DNA of 64,000 nucleotides, taken from NCBI GenBank assembly GCA_013397455.1, contig VYZB01000055.1:2987687-3051686 (forward strand), written 5' to 3'. This stretch comes from Crotophaga sulcirostris. Taxonomy: Eukaryota > Chordata > Aves > Cuculiformes > Crotophagidae. Positions within the stretch are counted from its first letter, which is position 1; each line of letters starts with the position of its first letter. This document shows positions 24,601 through 36,092 of this stretch, piece by piece. Made by a program: the position numbers and the translations under genes. The notes beneath the pieces were generated by a model, which had not been told where the DNA came from, ran no database searches, and saw only the letters and a program-made list of their open reading frames with translations.

Positions 24601-27600
24601 CCACATCATATACTTGACCTGGTGTTCCCCAAACTCCTTTACCACCTGCTCCACCTGGCAAAATACGGGGCAGTAAACAAGGAACAACAGTTTACAAAGA
24701 ATATATCTGATTTCAACCCAACACTCATTCCCTTAAGAGTGACATATCACTGCTTGTACCCACCCCCTACCCTAACAATGTATGCTGAAAAGGGCATGTT
24801 TGTATGACGTGGTCCCATTTAGCAACCAGGCTTTTCAGCACTTTCCAGTAAGACATTAGAAGCAATATGAAACTGCACAAGAATTACTGGAAGTACAGTT
24901 TCCACCTTCAAATAGAGCCAGGCTTTAAGTTTGCATTAATAACAGTCCTGTGAATAGCCAACAGTTCAAATCTGTGTATTAAATTTGCTAAGAAAAGGTA
25001 CTTAGCCTAAAGACAGAATTAAGCATATAAAATTTTCTGATAAGGCAGCCACCAACTATTAGCTCCAATTGCCACCTGTTATCTAACAAAGAAACAAGTG
25101 CCTGCACAGAGACTGTGGCTTACAAAAATGATTCCCAGTGAGAAAAAAAAAATCACTACATGTTGGACAGAGTCTTTCTCATGCTACTCTCTTCACTGAA
25201 CTCCACGAACCTTTCTTTGGTAGACCCCTTCCCTTTCCAGACCGGGATCGCCTGTCCAGGAGCTTCCCCTTTGGGCTCGTTGGTACAACAACTCCAGTCT
25301 TCAGTGCCTCTCCATTGTCACTAACAGAGTCTCCTCTCCCAGAATCCCTAAAAGAATTTTTCCTCAACCGTCTCTTTGCTTTAGCATTTATTTTGGCTTC
25401 AGTAATTGAAGTTGCAGGAATCCAATTTCCATCGATTTCAGTCTTTTGTTCCTCAGATCCACCATTTTCTTCATCACCAGAAAATGGAGCATCATTTAGA
25501 TTCTCAAGTTCTTAAAAAGGAGACAAAGAAAAAAAGATCTGTTATAGTTCTGAACAGTTTTATGTTAAAATACCAAGCACACTGCATTTTAAAAGGATTA
25601 CAACATTAAATAGAACTCTTATTTCCATCAGCATTAAAGCAAATTATGTTGGCTTTAGAATATGTCTACACCTCACAGTAATAAGGAGTTCCTTATTCCC
25701 CTGCACAAACTATCCACAATCTAAACAGAACATATGTCAAAAGTTGGAAAGCAAATAAATAAACCACTTATAAACAGCTAAACCACAGAAAACCCCACCC
25801 TTGTTGAACAAAAACTATCAGAACTCCTCAGTGTGTAAGATCTGAGTGCTCAGTTCTCACTCCACCCACTCATCTCTTCATTTAGAAATAAATAAAACAG
25901 CCAATACAGTAAATTCTGTAAGAATTCACTGATGTTAACAGACTAGTCACCAAAGTGAAATTAATTTCCTAAATCATCAACCAACATTCCCCTCATTCAA
26001 GGAATTCCAAACGGCTCACCAGCTGGAAAAGCAATGATTTATACTTACAAGAATATAAAAACAACATCACCCTTTTCTTTTTAAAGTTATGGGGCAAAGA
26101 ACACGCTGTTTAATGCAAAGCCTGGGGAGTTCGGTAACGAAGACTCGTAGAATAAAGAATTTTGAAACAGTGTGAAATCTCTATGGATTCCCCCTCACTG
26201 TGGCTTCTTCAAGACTGGCCATCGTTTACTGCCCAGCACAACCATATGTAACAGGTAACTAGCTTTGTTTCATACCCAACAGAAAACCCTTCTCACAACT
26301 TCAGGATCTGTAAATGTCCAAGCACTAAGGAGCACAATAATTTCACTCTTTTGGGAAGTAAGATTCAAATTTTAAATGTGTATTAAAACCTTTTATTTCA
26401 CAAAGTCAGGACAATCACACACCTGAGCTGTATGGTTCACCAGAATATCTTATTGAGAGCATTAAGAGCAAATAACCTTGGTCATGTCTTCTTCCCCTTC
26501 TTAACCCATCAAGATAAAAAAAAGAAATCATCCAGGGATCTATTTTACATTTCAGTTAGTACCCTGGGAGGCCTTGCAAACTGGAAAACACACACACAAA
26601 GGGAAGAGCCTCAGCTCCCTGTTACACAGCCCCTCTTTGCTTGAGGATTTAGTAGAGGCTCAAAGACAACCTATAGTCCAAACCCAAGGAAGTGCAATGG
26701 TGAGGCACACAGAAGTAGCTGCTTTTCAAGCTATGCCAAGCTGGCTTCACTGAGTTGTTCACTGCCATAAACCCAGAATATGAAGAGTATTTTAAATTTC
26801 TATTTAGCTGCATGTATTACTTTACCATTCCAATACATTCTAATTAGCAATGTTCATTTGACAATACTTCTCAGAACAGTAAATTCAAAACAGTTTAATG
26901 AAAAACTGGTTTGAAAGTAAAGTGCTCTGATAAACATTTTCAACCTCAAAGTATTTACCCATATCAAAGAGGGTTCTACAGCACAAAATAAAGTTTGATG
27001 CAATTGCCTCCTTCATGAGCAAAGAAATAACATTTAGGTACTAGTGTTCACAGACATGAAGGCTATAGCTGAACAACAATGCAGCCATTCCAGTCTAAGC
27101 TTCATCTTTCCACTCATTACTCCCACAAAAGCATTCCTTTTATGCTTGCAGTAAGCTAAAAAAGAAAAGCATGCATCACATCCAGGAAAAGATTCCCACA
27201 ATAAGCTTTCTCACTTTGTCTAATATTTTAATAAAACAATGATAGATTTGCATAAAGCTAACAGAGGGGGAAAAAAGAAAAAACAAACAGAGCAGGTTTC
27301 CTTCCTCACATTCCCCAGGGAGACCCCATCAGCACAACAAGCTCATGTCAGATAACAGAATTAAAATTCTTCATGTCAATTCTCCCCTGAATTTCTCCAT
27401 TTTAGACCAGCAATCCAGTGGTCCAGGAACTACACCATTCCATAACCACTTACTTCTTTCTGAATTTTCAAAGAAAATGGTCAACAATTAATTAACACAA
27501 GTCAATCCTGAGTCTGACTAGCACGAAGGATAAAAGGGAAGGCTACAGTCCAACCTCCTTACACAATCCTGATCTCAGGCTTAAGACTAAAGGAAATCCT

Positions 27601-28902
27601 CCACAGGAAATATCCAACCCATAAGATATAGTATTTCTCACTGCATTACTAAACTTTTTTTTTTATGTTACACTACTGCTTCCAGCTGCAACCGCTTTCT
27701 CTATAATACTATGACCCAACTGGCCCTCCACTATTAGTCACCTAGTTAGGCTGAAAAAAATACTTTAAATAGATATACTAGTTCTGAATAATTTTCTAAA
27801 ATAAAATAGTTTTCTAAAAAGTACACATAAAATGAAGTACATCTCCCTTTCAGCTTCTCATTTTTACATCATATAACAGATATTTACACATACACAAGAA
27901 CAGTGTTTTAAAAGCTTTAAAATGTTGCTTACTACATATTAAAAAGTTATCTAAACTGATCTTTTTAACCTGCCTAGCATGCATGCTTAAAATCTGCGCT
28001 TTAAGGGTACTATTTTAAGTAACAATGCATTCAGCAAGTACTTACCTACACACAAATTTCATGTGACCAAATTAACTCAATTTAGATATCTAGAATTTTC
28101 CCACCTATTAATCAAATATAATTCTGAAATGCTGAGAAGCCTTGTATCTTTTACATCAAACTAATTCTAGTTTAAAATAAGAGCTCATAAGGAGCATGCT
28201 GCCACTTCAACTGCATTACACACCCTCTTAATAATACATATACTTTTTTTTTCTGAGAAACATTTAAATCCTACAAAAACTCTTTGATATAAAAAGGCAA
28301 GCGTAGATCATCACAACATCTGGAAGACACAGAAGACAACATGAAACTGTGTTAACTTGACTGATCATCACAGAACACATTTGTGATAGGGACAAACCAG
28401 TGAATTTCAGGGCAGTCTCTAACACATATTCACTACAGTTCATGCCAGCTCATTTCAAGCCAAGACTTTCATCATTTGTTTCCTCTAATTTTTAGCTTAA
28501 CAGCTCCATAAAACCATAATTTGTACTACTCAAATGCACCTGCACATCTTACTTCTGAACTTACTCTTTTTGTCACACCAGCACTACTGGAAGTCAGATG
28601 ATAGGGTACCAGAGTCACTACTATTTAATAAGTTTAAAAAATGTTAGCTTTATGATTTTAACCAATTTTTAAATAAATGTAATCAAGCAGGATATTACGA
28701 TACACACCTGAAAGAACAATTCTGTAAGTTTTTAATGAAAGTTGGTTTTTTTTATTAAACCAGTATTGTTAAAAACTTAACAGGTAACACAATTTTTCTA
28801 CAGAGAACACTTCAGGTCAGCTAAGCAATTTTAAGTAAAAAAATACTGAATATATTACTTACCAGCTGAGTTAACAGAGACCTGCTCCTTTTCTGCTTCC
28901 AT
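15619..28902 (-). CDS. PDCD4: PDCD4, programmed cell death 4 (11 coding exons, 467 aa)
   Basis: PDCD4 binds the helicase eIF4A through two MA3 domains, displacing RNA and eIF4G and so blocking cap-dependent translation. It is a tumour suppressor that shuttles between nucleus and cytoplasm. All eleven coding exons were found, with GT/AG borders and compatible phases, giving 467 residues against 469 in human. The N terminus is variable. Residues 58-77 hold a basic stretch, the S6K/Akt phosphosite (S66 here) and the beta-TrCP degron DSGRGDS. MA3-1 spans about 161-283 (exons 4-6) and MA3-2 about 324-447 (exons 7-10). The last exon has the Akt-site motif [12 protein letters not shown] at 28902 was chosen because it opens the first family-like residues. 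The leader exon should lie in the CpG island near 31.7 kb. The mRNA carries a miR-21 site. Confidence 0.96.
15680..17016 (-). other. PDCD4 last intron
   Basis: GT at 17016-17015 (AAG|GTACCT) and AG at 15681-15680. AT-rich, with nothing recognisable apart from a T-rich run near 16611-16633. Confidence 0.85.
17017..17156 (-). CDS. PDCD4: PDCD4 exon, end of second MA3 domain
   Basis: Codes for residues 402-447 plus two bases, including [20 protein letters not shown], the last helices of MA3-2. Borders: TTGCAG| and TTCAAG|GTACCT. Confidence 0.96.
18115..18225 (-). CDS. PDCD4: PDCD4 exon, second MA3 domain
   Basis: Codes for residues 365-401 ([10 protein letters not shown] ... VITVDQMKR), phase 0 at both ends. 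Compared with the human protein, ESTFK reads KKTFK here. Confidence 0.95.
19290..19397 (-). CDS. PDCD4: PDCD4 exon, second MA3 domain
   Basis: Codes for residues 329-364 ([13 protein letters not shown] ... [12 protein letters not shown]), phase 0 at both ends, borders CTATAG| and GAA|GTAAGG. This is the start of the eIF4A-binding MA3-2 fold. Confidence 0.96.
20233..20347 (-). CDS. PDCD4: PDCD4 exon, linker between MA3 domains
   Basis: Codes for residues 290-328, including the conserved [18 protein letters not shown] linker and the first MA3-2 residues. Acceptor TTCTAG|, donor GAG|GTAGCT. Confidence 0.95.
21855..21952 (-). CDS. PDCD4: PDCD4 exon, end of first MA3 domain
   Basis: Codes for residues 258-289 plus two bases ([15 protein letters not shown] ... 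VNCVQA). Acceptor GTTGCAG|, donor CTCG|GTAACT. Confidence 0.95.
22218..22439 (-). CDS. PDCD4: PDCD4 exon, core of first MA3 domain
   Basis: Codes for residues 184-257, including [32 protein letters not shown] and [14 protein letters not shown]. Phase 0 at both ends, donor AAAG|GTATAT. Confidence 0.97.
22710..22823 (-). CDS. PDCD4: PDCD4 exon, start of first MA3 domain
   Basis: Codes for residues 146-183 ([20 protein letters not shown] ... GDTNEVS), phase 0 at both ends. Acceptor AAATAG|, donor TTCG|GTATGT. Confidence 0.96.
22824..24559 (-). other. PDCD4 intron
   Basis: Intron of about 1.7 kb. No coding similarity or clear repeat seen. Confidence 0.8.
24560..24654 (-). CDS. PDCD4: PDCD4 exon, N-terminal region
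   Basis: Codes for residues 114-145 ([20 protein letters not shown] ... YDDDQ). Phase 1 at start, 0 at end, acceptor TTGCCAG|, donor CAG|GTAGGC. A second AG 9 bases inside the exon could give an in-frame loss of three residues. Confidence 0.95.
25211..25510 (-). CDS. PDCD4: PDCD4 large N-terminal exon with degron and phosphosite
   Basis: Codes for residues 14-113. Contains SGDEEN, the basic [11 protein letters not shown] with the kinase-target serine, the degron [10 protein letters not shown], and the second basic block [15 protein letters not shown] (nuclear localisation and RNA contact). The acceptor is TTTTTAAG|. The donor AAAG|GTTCGT is weaker than the others in the gene but is required by phase and family match. 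Confidence 0.94.
25511..28862 (-). other. PDCD4 first coding intron
   Basis: Intron of 3.35 kb, AT-rich. No exon, CR1 or other repeat that I could recognise. Confidence 0.8.
28863..28902 (-). CDS. PDCD4: PDCD4 first coding exon
   Basis: Codes for residues 1-13 ([13 protein letters not shown]) plus one base. The donor is AGCTG|GTAAGT, a strong site. Upstream on the transcript the sequence TTCTGTTAAGCAGCT precedes the ATG, so the acceptor of this exon lies only a few to about twenty bases before the start codon. Confidence 0.92.
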
Positions 28903-28910
28903 AGCTGCTT

Positions 28911-31217
28911 AACAGAACTGACTGTGAAATGTAAAGTCTTAATGTTTTCCCTCCAAGGCCTAAACAGAAACAGAGAAGCTTAGGGGAAGAAAAGCCTTAG
29001 ACCAAATCTTAAAGTAAAAAAGCCACAAAGGCTTCACTACTCACAAAATACCACACAAAACCAGTTTTTTTAAGCTATAATTAACTATTGGTAACCACTG
29101 AGAAGTTCCTGTGAAGGTAAACGGTGTAACATGAGACAACACCACCGTGCAAGACATCTATCTGAGCCTCAATGTCTCAGCAGTTGCCAGTTCTGGTGCT
29201 TATAAAGTAGGCACCAGGATAAAAGCCGTTATTTTAAGGGCAAATGCCCCCTGTATGCAGGTTTTTTTAGTTGATAAAAGCCACCTCTATCAATTTAGAC
29301 TGGCCTACTCTGCAAAGTGGTTATCTATATATGCATACAGTATCAATGTTATAATTGCATCCACGAGAGAAATGTTCTTCAGGTGAACTATACCGATAAA
29401 ATAGTGCCAATTTATCAAGTTCAGACCAGCCCTTAGAAAACAAGCTATGTTTTGTTCCTCCCCTCAAGGACATAGTGTTTATGTTTTTCTGTACATGTGT
29501 ACAATGTGTACATACAGCTGTCAGGCTTTCACATCTGTGTTTTTGTAACCTTCAAACCCTCCATATAACCACCATTCAATCTACAAGAGATAAAGTTGAA
29601 CACGCCTGTTTTTCTGTTATTCTTTCTCCTTCTTCCTAGCAGTTGCTATTCTACAAACCACTCCATGTCACTGTGAAAGAGATGGCATCATCCATTTTTC
29701 CTTTATGTACACAAAAAATTAAGCAGCCCCAGAATTCCCCATACACTTATTCACCTGCAAGATTTCCACAAATCACTTCGTAGTCCTGTAAGTATTACTG
29801 GTATTTGTGTCTGCCCTGTAGGAATTCAGTTGACTTTTCTCCCCCTTCTTCTCATCCTTCACTGCCTCAAAACCGTTGAGCGGATAAATTGTGACACCAA
29901 ACGACAGCACTCCCTTCCCCTTTTTTCACTTTCCTTGTTTTCCCCTCTTATGCCCACTTGCCTACCACAGACCTATTAACTGCAAATGATTCATCACAGA
30001 CCGTTAGCAATAAAGAAACTCTGGTTTAGGGCATAGTATCAAGCTGTCATGATCTTGCATTTCCTCACGTCAACCCAAACAGTTAACAGTTTTGTGTAAC
30101 AAGAAGTCTTCCCTGCCCAACACCATATTTTTAGATAAACAGTTTTTTTAGTTACCTCAATCAATCATTCAGCAGTGTGCAAGTGTTCCCGGTCACTGTT
30201 GGTTGGCAGCTTTTTTGTATGGATTTCAGTCTAATCTCAGCAAACTACCTTACAAGAACAGTTTTACTCTTCCTAGTGGAATGTTCCATCAGTTGTCTAC
30301 CTCTTTGAAAAAGATGACAATGGACAAAACCTGTATTAAAAAACAATCATTAAATTCATCATTTGCCGTCAATCTCTAAATTTCAAGTGGAGAAATACCT
30401 CTTTCATATGGGAATCTAGTTGCAATTCCCCACCTCTTGCAACGTAATAAACAACAACACAACTTTCATAAGCTGTTTTGTTGTGATTCAGCACTCTGCT
30501 TTACCTGTTATAAGGATGGTGGAATAACTGAGCTTTAAAATTCATACTGTCATATGAATTAGGAGACGTATTTTCAATATAGCAACACAACCTCTCATTA
30601 ACTCAAGACAACAGGTATCCTGGTGCTTCAGGATCCTGGTACTTAACACTTTCTATTTTGCAGAATTATACCACACAGTATTACCAAGCAACTACAGAAC
30701 ACATTCTGAAAACCTGCACTGAAAACATCTGGATAAATAACCTCCAAAAATTTTATGTCAGAAGAGACAAAATTTGGAATCAAATGGAGAAAAGTAAATT
30801 TAAGCATCTGCAGAACAAGAATGCTGCAAAAGATCTTAAGCTTAATCAGTGATGCGAGCAGCACTTTTAAAGTAGAGGAAGGTATTTCTGAGTCACTGAA
30901 AACCACCAATAAATCATAATCAGCAAACTTGCAGGCATTCTCTCTGTACTCGCCACCACTGCATGTTCTTTATCTAAATAAGCAATTCTACCCCAGCAGG
31001 TGAATAGCAACAAATCAACGTTTAGGAACAGCACACACTGCAGAAGAAAGCTTCTAGAGCTTCTCAAGACCTCACATCCCTGAAGAACTTCCACACAGCT
31101 TACGTAATTTTTCCCTTCCCCCCAACTTTAAACACACACTCCTCATCACCAAGGCTGTGGAGACCTGCAAGATCAGCTCTTATTCTGCAGACACACACAA
31201 CCACAGCCAGATTTAAA
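28911..31217 (-). other. PDCD4 5' intron (between leader exon and start-codon exon)
   Basis: By analogy with human PDCD4, whose first exon is non-coding, this is intron 1. It is AT-rich and I see no exon or repeat in it. Confidence 0.6.
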
Positions 31218-31524
31218 ATCACAGAATGGTTTGGAAAGGACCTCAAAGTCAATTCAGTTTCAAACCCCCCAGCCAGGAGCAGGGCAGCTCCCACTGGATG
31301 AGGGTGTTCAAGGCCCCATCCAACCTGGCCTTGAACACCTCCATGGGGCGGCCACCACTTCCCTGGGCTACCTGTGGCAGGGCCTCCCCACCCTCATAGG
31401 AAAACATTATTTCCTGATATCTAACCCAAATCTCCCTTTTTTTAGCTTGAAACCGTTCCCCCTCGTTCTCTCCCCGCAGTCCCTGATAAAGGGCTCCTCC
31501 CCAGCCTTCCTGAAGCCGCCTTTA
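31218..31524 (-). mobile_element. CR1 LINE, minus orientation, cut by assembly gap
   Basis: Starts ATCACAGAATGGTTTGGAAAGG and follows the CR1 3' consensus in antisense up to CTTCCTGAAGCCGCCTTTA, where the N run begins. The insertion thus reaches the edge of the PDCD4 CpG island. Confidence 0.86.
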
Positions 31525-31689
31525 NNNNNNNNNNNNNNNNNNNNNNNNNNNNNNNNNNNNNNNNNNNNNNNNNNNNNNNNNNNNNNNNNNNNNNNNNNNN
31601 NNNNNNNNNNNNNNNNNNNNNNNNNNNNNNNNNNNNNNNNNNNNNNNNNNNNNNNNNNNNNNNNNNNNNNNNNNNNNNNNNNNNNNNNN
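31525..31689. other. Assembly gap (165 N)
   Basis: An unresolved run of N between a CR1 copy and a very GC-rich island. It may hide part of the PDCD4 leader exon or its donor. Confidence 0.98.
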
Positions 31690-32050
31690 GGAGGAAGCCG
31701 GGCCGGGCAGCTTCCCCTCAGCCGCCGCCCCGGGACCGTTAACGGGCGGCGCGCGGGCCCCCCTACGCCGCTCACGCCGCGCGGCCCCGCCCCCTGCGTG
31801 GGTTTGTTTTCTTCCTCCCCCCAGCGACACAGCCGCCAGCGCCGCCGCGGATTGGCTAGCTCCCTCCCGCCGCCGCAGCCAATCAGCAGGCGGGAAGCCC
31901 GGGTGGGTGGGGCCGGCGGGGAGCTCTCAGGAATAGTCGGGGCGGGGGGGAGGAGGAGGGCGAAACCATCTGGTGGGGGAAGGAGCCATTGGTGCGGGGA
32001 GGTGGGGGGCGGCTGCTGGCCGTGCCCTGGCTGCGCACAGCGAACTGGGA
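31690..32050 (-). promoter_or_regulatory. PDCD4: CpG-island promoter of PDCD4
   Basis: Strongly GC- and CpG-rich, with CCAAT boxes on both strands: ATTGG at 31851 and 31988 (reading CCAAT on the minus strand) and CCAAT at 31879. It sits about 3 kb upstream of the PDCD4 start codon, as expected for its non-coding first exon. No TATA box is apparent. The start site and leader exon cannot be fixed because of the gap. Confidence 0.7.
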
Positions 32051-32184
32051 AGCAGCGCACTGGTCTTACAGTAAAGCTGGGCCTAAATCTTTATTTTACC
32101 TACGCTGCCTTTGTAGGCGCATGAAGAGGATTCCTCTGTGGTATGGCACAAGCACCAAGCCCACAGCATCCATTTCCCCATCTA

Positions 32185-32455
32185 ACACAGAATCACAGAA
32201 TGCCCTGAGGGGGAAAGGACCCACAGGGATCGTCCAGTCCAACTCCTGTCCCTGCACAGGACACCCTCAACAGGCACACCGTGTGTCTGAGGGTGTTGTC
32301 CAAATGCTTCTGGAATACCGTCAGGCTTGGCGTGACTGCTGCCCTGAGGAGCTGTTCCAGTGCTCCACCACCCTCTGGGAGAAGAACCTTCTCCTCATGT
32401 GCAACCTAACCCTCCCCTGGCCCATCTTCCTGCCATTCCCACCCAATCTGCTCCC
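32185..32455 (-). mobile_element. CR1 LINE, minus orientation
   Basis: ACAGAATCACAGAATGCCC, then the antisense CR1 sequence with GTCCAACTCCTGTCCCTGCAC and GCAACCTAACCCTCCCCTGG. Confidence 0.82.
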
Positions 32456-32788
32456 CAAAGGAGTGCACCACGCCATCACCTCCTGGCTTCTTGGTAGAGT
32501 TTTGAGTTCTCATCCTCTTTTCCAGGCAGCAGTAGCATGAATTGCTGTCTTTGAGAGCACTGGAAAAATTCTGAGGATGAGAAGCCGATAGATAAAAGCA
32601 AGCAGACATTGCTCTTGGACATGGGTTTTAAATAGTTTCCCATCTGACGTTGTGCAGACCTGTAACAGCATTCCTGGAGTTGACTGTTTCTGTTACCCAG
32701 ATGAGCAAATCAAAAGGCAAAAATAAAGTCATTTTAGTATGGTCGGTTGATTTCAGGAGTTGGTTATGCTCCTGTCAGCTTAATGGAT

Positions 32789-32850
32789 ACCTGAGGTTGG
32801 ACCAGATGATTCTTGAAGTCCCTTCCAATCTGGCATTCTACGATTCTTGA
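32789..32850 (+). mobile_element. CR1 LINE, short 3' end, plus orientation
   Basis: GGTTGGACCAGATGATTCTT followed by AGTCCCTTCCAATCTGG and ATTCTACGATTCTTGA, the CR1 3' terminus. Confidence 0.8.
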
Positions 32851-33090
32851 GGTGTATGAGGATCGTAACCATTTACAGGGTTTAGGTTGGCTGTGAGAGG
32901 ACAACATGGAAGCAGGGCTGCATGGATGGAGCGAGGGGATGGAGGGGAGGTTGCAGGGTCAGTGACTGGACCTGGCCAGGGAGACCAGAGCCTGGCAAGC
33001 ACGGGCATCACAGACAGCCTGGAAACCTCCACAGCTGTGCCTGGCTCCTCTTCCACATTCTGTCCTCCTCCTTTAATTACAATTGTTTAC

Positions 33091-33202
33091 AGGGCTCTGA
33101 GCAACTTGATCTAGCTGAAGATGTCCCTGCTCACTGCAGGGGGTTGGACTAGGTGACCCGTAAAGGTCCCTTCTAACCCAAACCATTCTATGATTCTATG
33201 AT
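33091..33202 (+). mobile_element. CR1 LINE, 3' end, plus orientation
   Basis: GGGCTCTGAGCAACTTGATC to CCATTCTATGATTCTATG, a classic CR1 3' end with two copies of the ATTCTATG tail unit. Confidence 0.9.
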
Positions 33203-35320
33203 TTTTCTGAAGCAAAACCATCAGAAAAATAATGCATTGCCTCTTATTTGTGTTGCTTTTGGCTCTTGGCTAACGAGACATTTTGTTCCTTCCTCACACA
33301 AGACTTCCCTACCTTCCCTTCAGCACTGGGTGTCACGGGACAGGGGTAGGGCAGGGGGACACTACCTAAACTATGCCTGTTCATCCATAACCTTTCAAAA
33401 TTCTACCTCATTTTAGTTCACATTTACCCTGCTTATTCTCTACATCTGCCTAAGGCCAGACACCTCATTAGAGAGGATGGTCTCCTCTCATCACCATGTA
33501 TTTTGCCTCCATTCAATCTCTCCTAAAAACTCAGCTAAGCCTTTGTTTTCTCTCTGTAATTTGTCATGGGAGAACCCAAGCAATAGGAGTCCAGTGCTAG
33601 CAGGGAAGAATATGCAGATCTCTTCTGCTTTAGTGCTTTTGCATTGCAGGATTTTTCAGCTGCCAGCAAGAGAATCTTCCTCAGTTAAAAGATTATAACT
33701 TGACTTTTGCAGAATTATTACCTATTTTTCTAGTATAATTCTACTCCGGATCAGTGTACTTTTGACTGAAGTAAGAGCCAAACTTTCTGGGTATAAGAGC
33801 CTCTGAATTCATTTACTGGCCCAGCTCTGCATGAATCACCAAAACTAAGTTTAAGAATTAACCAACAGGGATCTGTTAAAAGTCTGTGCAGCACAACTGC
33901 TGCATTTTTAACAATAAATACTTTCCCTGCCAGCCAAATGACAGAAAGAAAATCTTTCTTGTTCATGAAGGCAGTAAGTTGCAGACATTTTCAAGTCAGG
34001 ACAGTTCAGCATGCTCGCACAAGACTTATCACATGCAACCTAAAGGCAGCCTCAAAAAGTGTTGTTTCCCCATCAATCAAAAAATAATTTCTAGTTTGCT
34101 CTTTGCACAGCACGTACCAGGCAAATCACTACAGTGTCACCACCGAGATCTGGGAAATAAATTCTAGCTATTAACGTAGATCATGGAATGCAGCTTCCCC
34201 TGCAAGGCAGAAGAGGGGCTTTAAAGAGATTTTTCAGTGAAGAGAAGAGAGGTGGCAGAGAAACTGAAAGAGTAAACAGAACCTGCACAAGGGAAGGTGC
34301 CACAAAATACCACAGCAGTGCATCACACCAATTACACGTTTTAAAGCACCATGGAAAACTGCTAGAGGATTTTCTGGTAAAATTTTAGGACCGAATTACT
34401 TGCAAGAGGCCCAAAAGCTGGCTCAGTAATCACAAGAAGATGAAAATACCCGAACCATCCAGTACACCTTCAGACAAGAAAATGGTGGTGTTCTGCTGAA
34501 TGTCTCTGTGAGCAGCTGGGTTACCAATCACTGAAAATCTCGCCTAGATTTGCCTGCACATTCTTTCTGACTTCTAAAACACCCTGACATGGAAAAGGGC
34601 TGATGTGCACGAACAATTTATTGTATTTTTCCATTTTATCATCCAGTCTCCTAAAAGATATCCCCTCTTTTTGCCTTTTTAACCTCAAAACAGCCTGAAA
34701 TATTTAAAAGACAGCTGATGCCATGCTAATCTCCGAGCTGTAGGGACCCGCTTGCTCCCTCCCCCAGCCACATTAACAGCAAACACATCACCAAAATCCC
34801 CATCAAAACAAAAAAGCAGAATTGCTCCCCCACAGGAAAGAAAAAAAAAAAAAGGCAAAACAACTTAAAAAAGAAACCACCCCTCTTTCAACCGTTTCTG
34901 ATTCGTTTGCAGCTCCAGGCACCCCGGGAGGGTTGCCCTGCTCCCCAGCACCTGCATCCCGAAGTTACCTGTCCTGGGATCTCCTCCACGCCAAGCGGGG
35001 GCCCGCTGGCAGCTGCTGGGCTCCTCCTGCCCTTCCTCCTCTAACGCCACCGGTCACCTGGAGCGAAATGTTTGCAGGGAGGCGAGCGGGTCACTCTCTG
35101 AGCCGCCTTCCTTCCTTTTCCAGCCTGCTGGGTTGTTTTCAAACTCTTCCCCTCCCTCCACCACATGCTGGCCAAGCCCTCCCGTAACACCCAGGGGAGG
35201 AATCCATTGGCTGCGGTTCCCCAAAAACGCGTGGAGCAGCCCTTCCCCCCTGCCTGGTGCACAACGGGCACCGCGTGTCTCCGGGCTGTCCTGGGCTGTG
35301 CTTCCCATCAGGGTTTAGCT
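33203..35320. other. Intergenic DNA upstream of PDCD4
   Basis: No gene recognised. There is an A-rich run near 34838-34855. Confidence 0.6.
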
Positions 35321-35350
35321 GAGCTGGAGCTGGAGCTGGAGCTGGAGCTG
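35321..35350. repeat. (GAGCTG)n hexanucleotide repeat
   Basis: Five perfect GAGCTG units. They create a short Leu-Glu run in one frame, with no sign of a real protein. Confidence 0.88.
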
Positions 35351-35457
35351 GGCTGGCTCACGCCGCTTGTCCAGTCTCCAGCGAGAGCGGGGAGAAGCGG
35401 CGCTGGGTTAGAAACATCAGTTTATTCTTGTGCCTGGCATTGCTCCATCCCCAACAT

Positions 35458-35964
35458 AAGGAGGAGATGGAACTGTTGGAACGGGTCCAGAGGAGGCCAC
35501 GGAGGTGATGCGAGGGCTGGAGCCCCTCTGCTGTGGGGACAGGCTGAGAGAGTTGGGGTTGTTCACCCTGGAGAAGGGAAGGATCCGGGGAGACCTTAGA
35601 GCAGCCCCCCAGTACTGAAAGGGGCTGCAGGAAAGCAGGGGAGGGGCTTTTTACAAGGGCAAATAGTGACAGGGAGGGGGAGAATGGATTTGAATTGGAA
35701 GGGGGAAGATTTAGGTTAGACATCAGGAAGAAATTCTTCACAATGCGGGGGGGAGGCACTGGCACAGGTTGCCCAGAGAAGCTGTGGCTGCCCCATCCTT
35801 GGAGAGGTGGTGGAGTCGCCGACCCTGGATGTGTTTAAGGGAAGACTGGATGAGGCACTCAGTGCCATGGTTTAGGTGATGAGATGGTGTTAGTGTTGGC
35901 TTATAGGTTGGACTTGATGATCTCAGAGGTCTCTTCCAACCTGGTGATACTGTGATACTGTGAT
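35458..35964 (+). mobile_element. CR1 LINE, 3' part, plus orientation
   Basis: From GAGATGGAACTGTTGGAACG through GTCCAGAGGAGGCCACGG, GGTTGTTCACCCTGGAGAAG, TTAGACATCAGGAAGAAATT, to CTTCCAACCTGGTGATACTG. It ends with a variant tail GATACTGTGATACTGTG instead of ATTCTATG. Confidence 0.9.
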
Positions 35965-36092
35965 GTTCAAGGCCAGGTTGGATGGGGCTCTGAGCCCCCT
36001 GATCCAGTGGGAGGTGTCCCTGCCCATGGCAGAGGCTGGAACTGGATGGGCTTTGAGGTCCCTTCCAACGCAAACTATTCTGTGATTTTCCT
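35965..36092 (+). mobile_element. Second CR1 3' end, plus orientation, directly joined to the previous one
   Basis: GTTCAAGGCCAGGTTGGATG to CAAACTATTCTGTGATTTT. It abuts the tail of the upstream copy head-to-tail in the same orientation, either by nested insertion or by a tandem event. Confidence 0.85.

Noticed and set aside
25138..25515. Plus-strand open frame of 125 codons
   Set aside because: It is the antisense shadow of the large PDCD4 exon.
31231..32124. Open frame of nearly 300 codons over the PDCD4 promoter
   Set aside because: It runs through the N gap and is composed of antisense CR1 plus GC-rich island, with no family resemblance.
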